Origin: an uncultured Collinsella sp.
GTDB taxonomy: Bacteria > Actinomycetota > Coriobacteriia > Coriobacteriales > Coriobacteriaceae
Length of the DNA: 20,464 nucleotides
Direction: 5' to 3'
Assembly: GCA_900541035.1 (NCBI GenBank)
Contig: UQIN01000031.1
Coordinates: 1-20,464, forward strand
Positions within the stretch are counted from its first letter, which is position 1; every line of letters starts with the position of its first letter. Below the pieces are notes generated by a model that worked only from the letters and a program-made list of their open reading frames with translations, searched no databases and was not told the DNA's origin. Position numbers and translations under genes: made by a program. Below are positions 20,393 to 20,464 of the stretch, piece after piece.

Positions 20393-20448
20393 AAACACAA
20401 CATATTGTGTTTTCGAACATATGCTCGGGGGTGTTTTACAACATATTG
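20393..20448. repeat. AACATAT repeat cluster with a hairpin
   Basis: ACAACATATTG occurs at 20397-20407 and 20438-20448, 41 bases apart. AACATAT occurs a third time at 20416-20422, inside the LexA-like box. AAACACAA (20393-20400) pairs with TTGTGTTT (20405-20412). Confidence 0.55.
20414..20427. promoter_or_regulatory. LexA (Cheo-type) box candidate
   Basis: CGAACATATGCTCG matches the Gram-positive SOS consensus CGAACRNRYGTTYC at 12 of 14 positions; the left half-site is perfect and the right has two mismatches. It lies in a non-coding stretch near the window end. Confidence 0.45.
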
Positions 20449-20464
20449 GGGGTGGAGTGGTGGG

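Larger units (their letters stand above)
20130..20464. other. Right-edge non-coding region
   Basis: After the xerD terminator no credible gene is seen in about 240 bases. It contains GTGAACGGC at 20294-20302, a CCTCAA/TTGAGG dyad (20325-20350), an AAACACAA/TTGTGTTT hairpin (20393-20412), a LexA-like box (20414-20427) and three AACATAT repeats (20399, 20416, 20440). This looks like the regulatory region of a gene beginning outside the window. Confidence 0.55.

Overview
The window reads as a gut-type, moderately GC-rich actinobacterium of the class Coriobacteriia. Collinsella is my best guess from gene content, codon style and the arginine deiminase locus; this is recognition, not a database result. 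All genes are ordinary chromosomal ones. I see no phage, plasmid, transposase, CRISPR array, tRNA or rRNA gene.

Layout. Positions 1-321 hold no convincing gene. Positions 322-2545 are a minus-strand block: a DJ-1/PfpI protein overlapping maf by 4 bases, then a P1-family self-cleaving peptidase. A small plus-strand membrane protein with a zinc ribbon (2752-3051) meets a minus-strand 23S rRNA uracil methyltransferase (3125-4438) at a long bidirectional hairpin. Next comes polyphosphate kinase (4552-7125), which carries an unusual Ala/Pro/Glu-rich tail.

Positions 7171-14738 are an arginine catabolism locus. Arginine deiminase (arcA) is present twice. The first copy is followed by a PLP aminotransferase (arcT-like). 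The second leads arcB (ornithine carbamoyltransferase) and a YfcC-family carrier that is probably the arginine/ornithine antiporter (arcD). The two arcA copies look identical over 1273 bases, while their surroundings differ. Both keep the same promoter geometry: two CCGTTC half-sites exactly 21 bases apart, then a -10 box at a fixed distance. Both also keep a folded leader RNA. Carbamate kinase (arcC), needed to make ATP from the pathway, is not in the window.

Positions 14739-15268 are a hairpin-rich spacer, followed by a UPF0371/DUF1846 protein of unknown function. After a clear terminator come a small winged-helix protein, pyrG (CTP synthase) and xerD (tyrosine recombinase), the last two only 2 bases apart. 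A strong 20-bp terminator closes xerD. The right edge (20227-20464) is non-coding and contains operator-like dyads, including a LexA/Cheo-like box, probably for a gene outside the window.

The most interesting material is the doubled arcA with its shared regulatory architecture. The ppk1 tail, the hairpin cluster after arcD and the operator cluster at the right edge come next.
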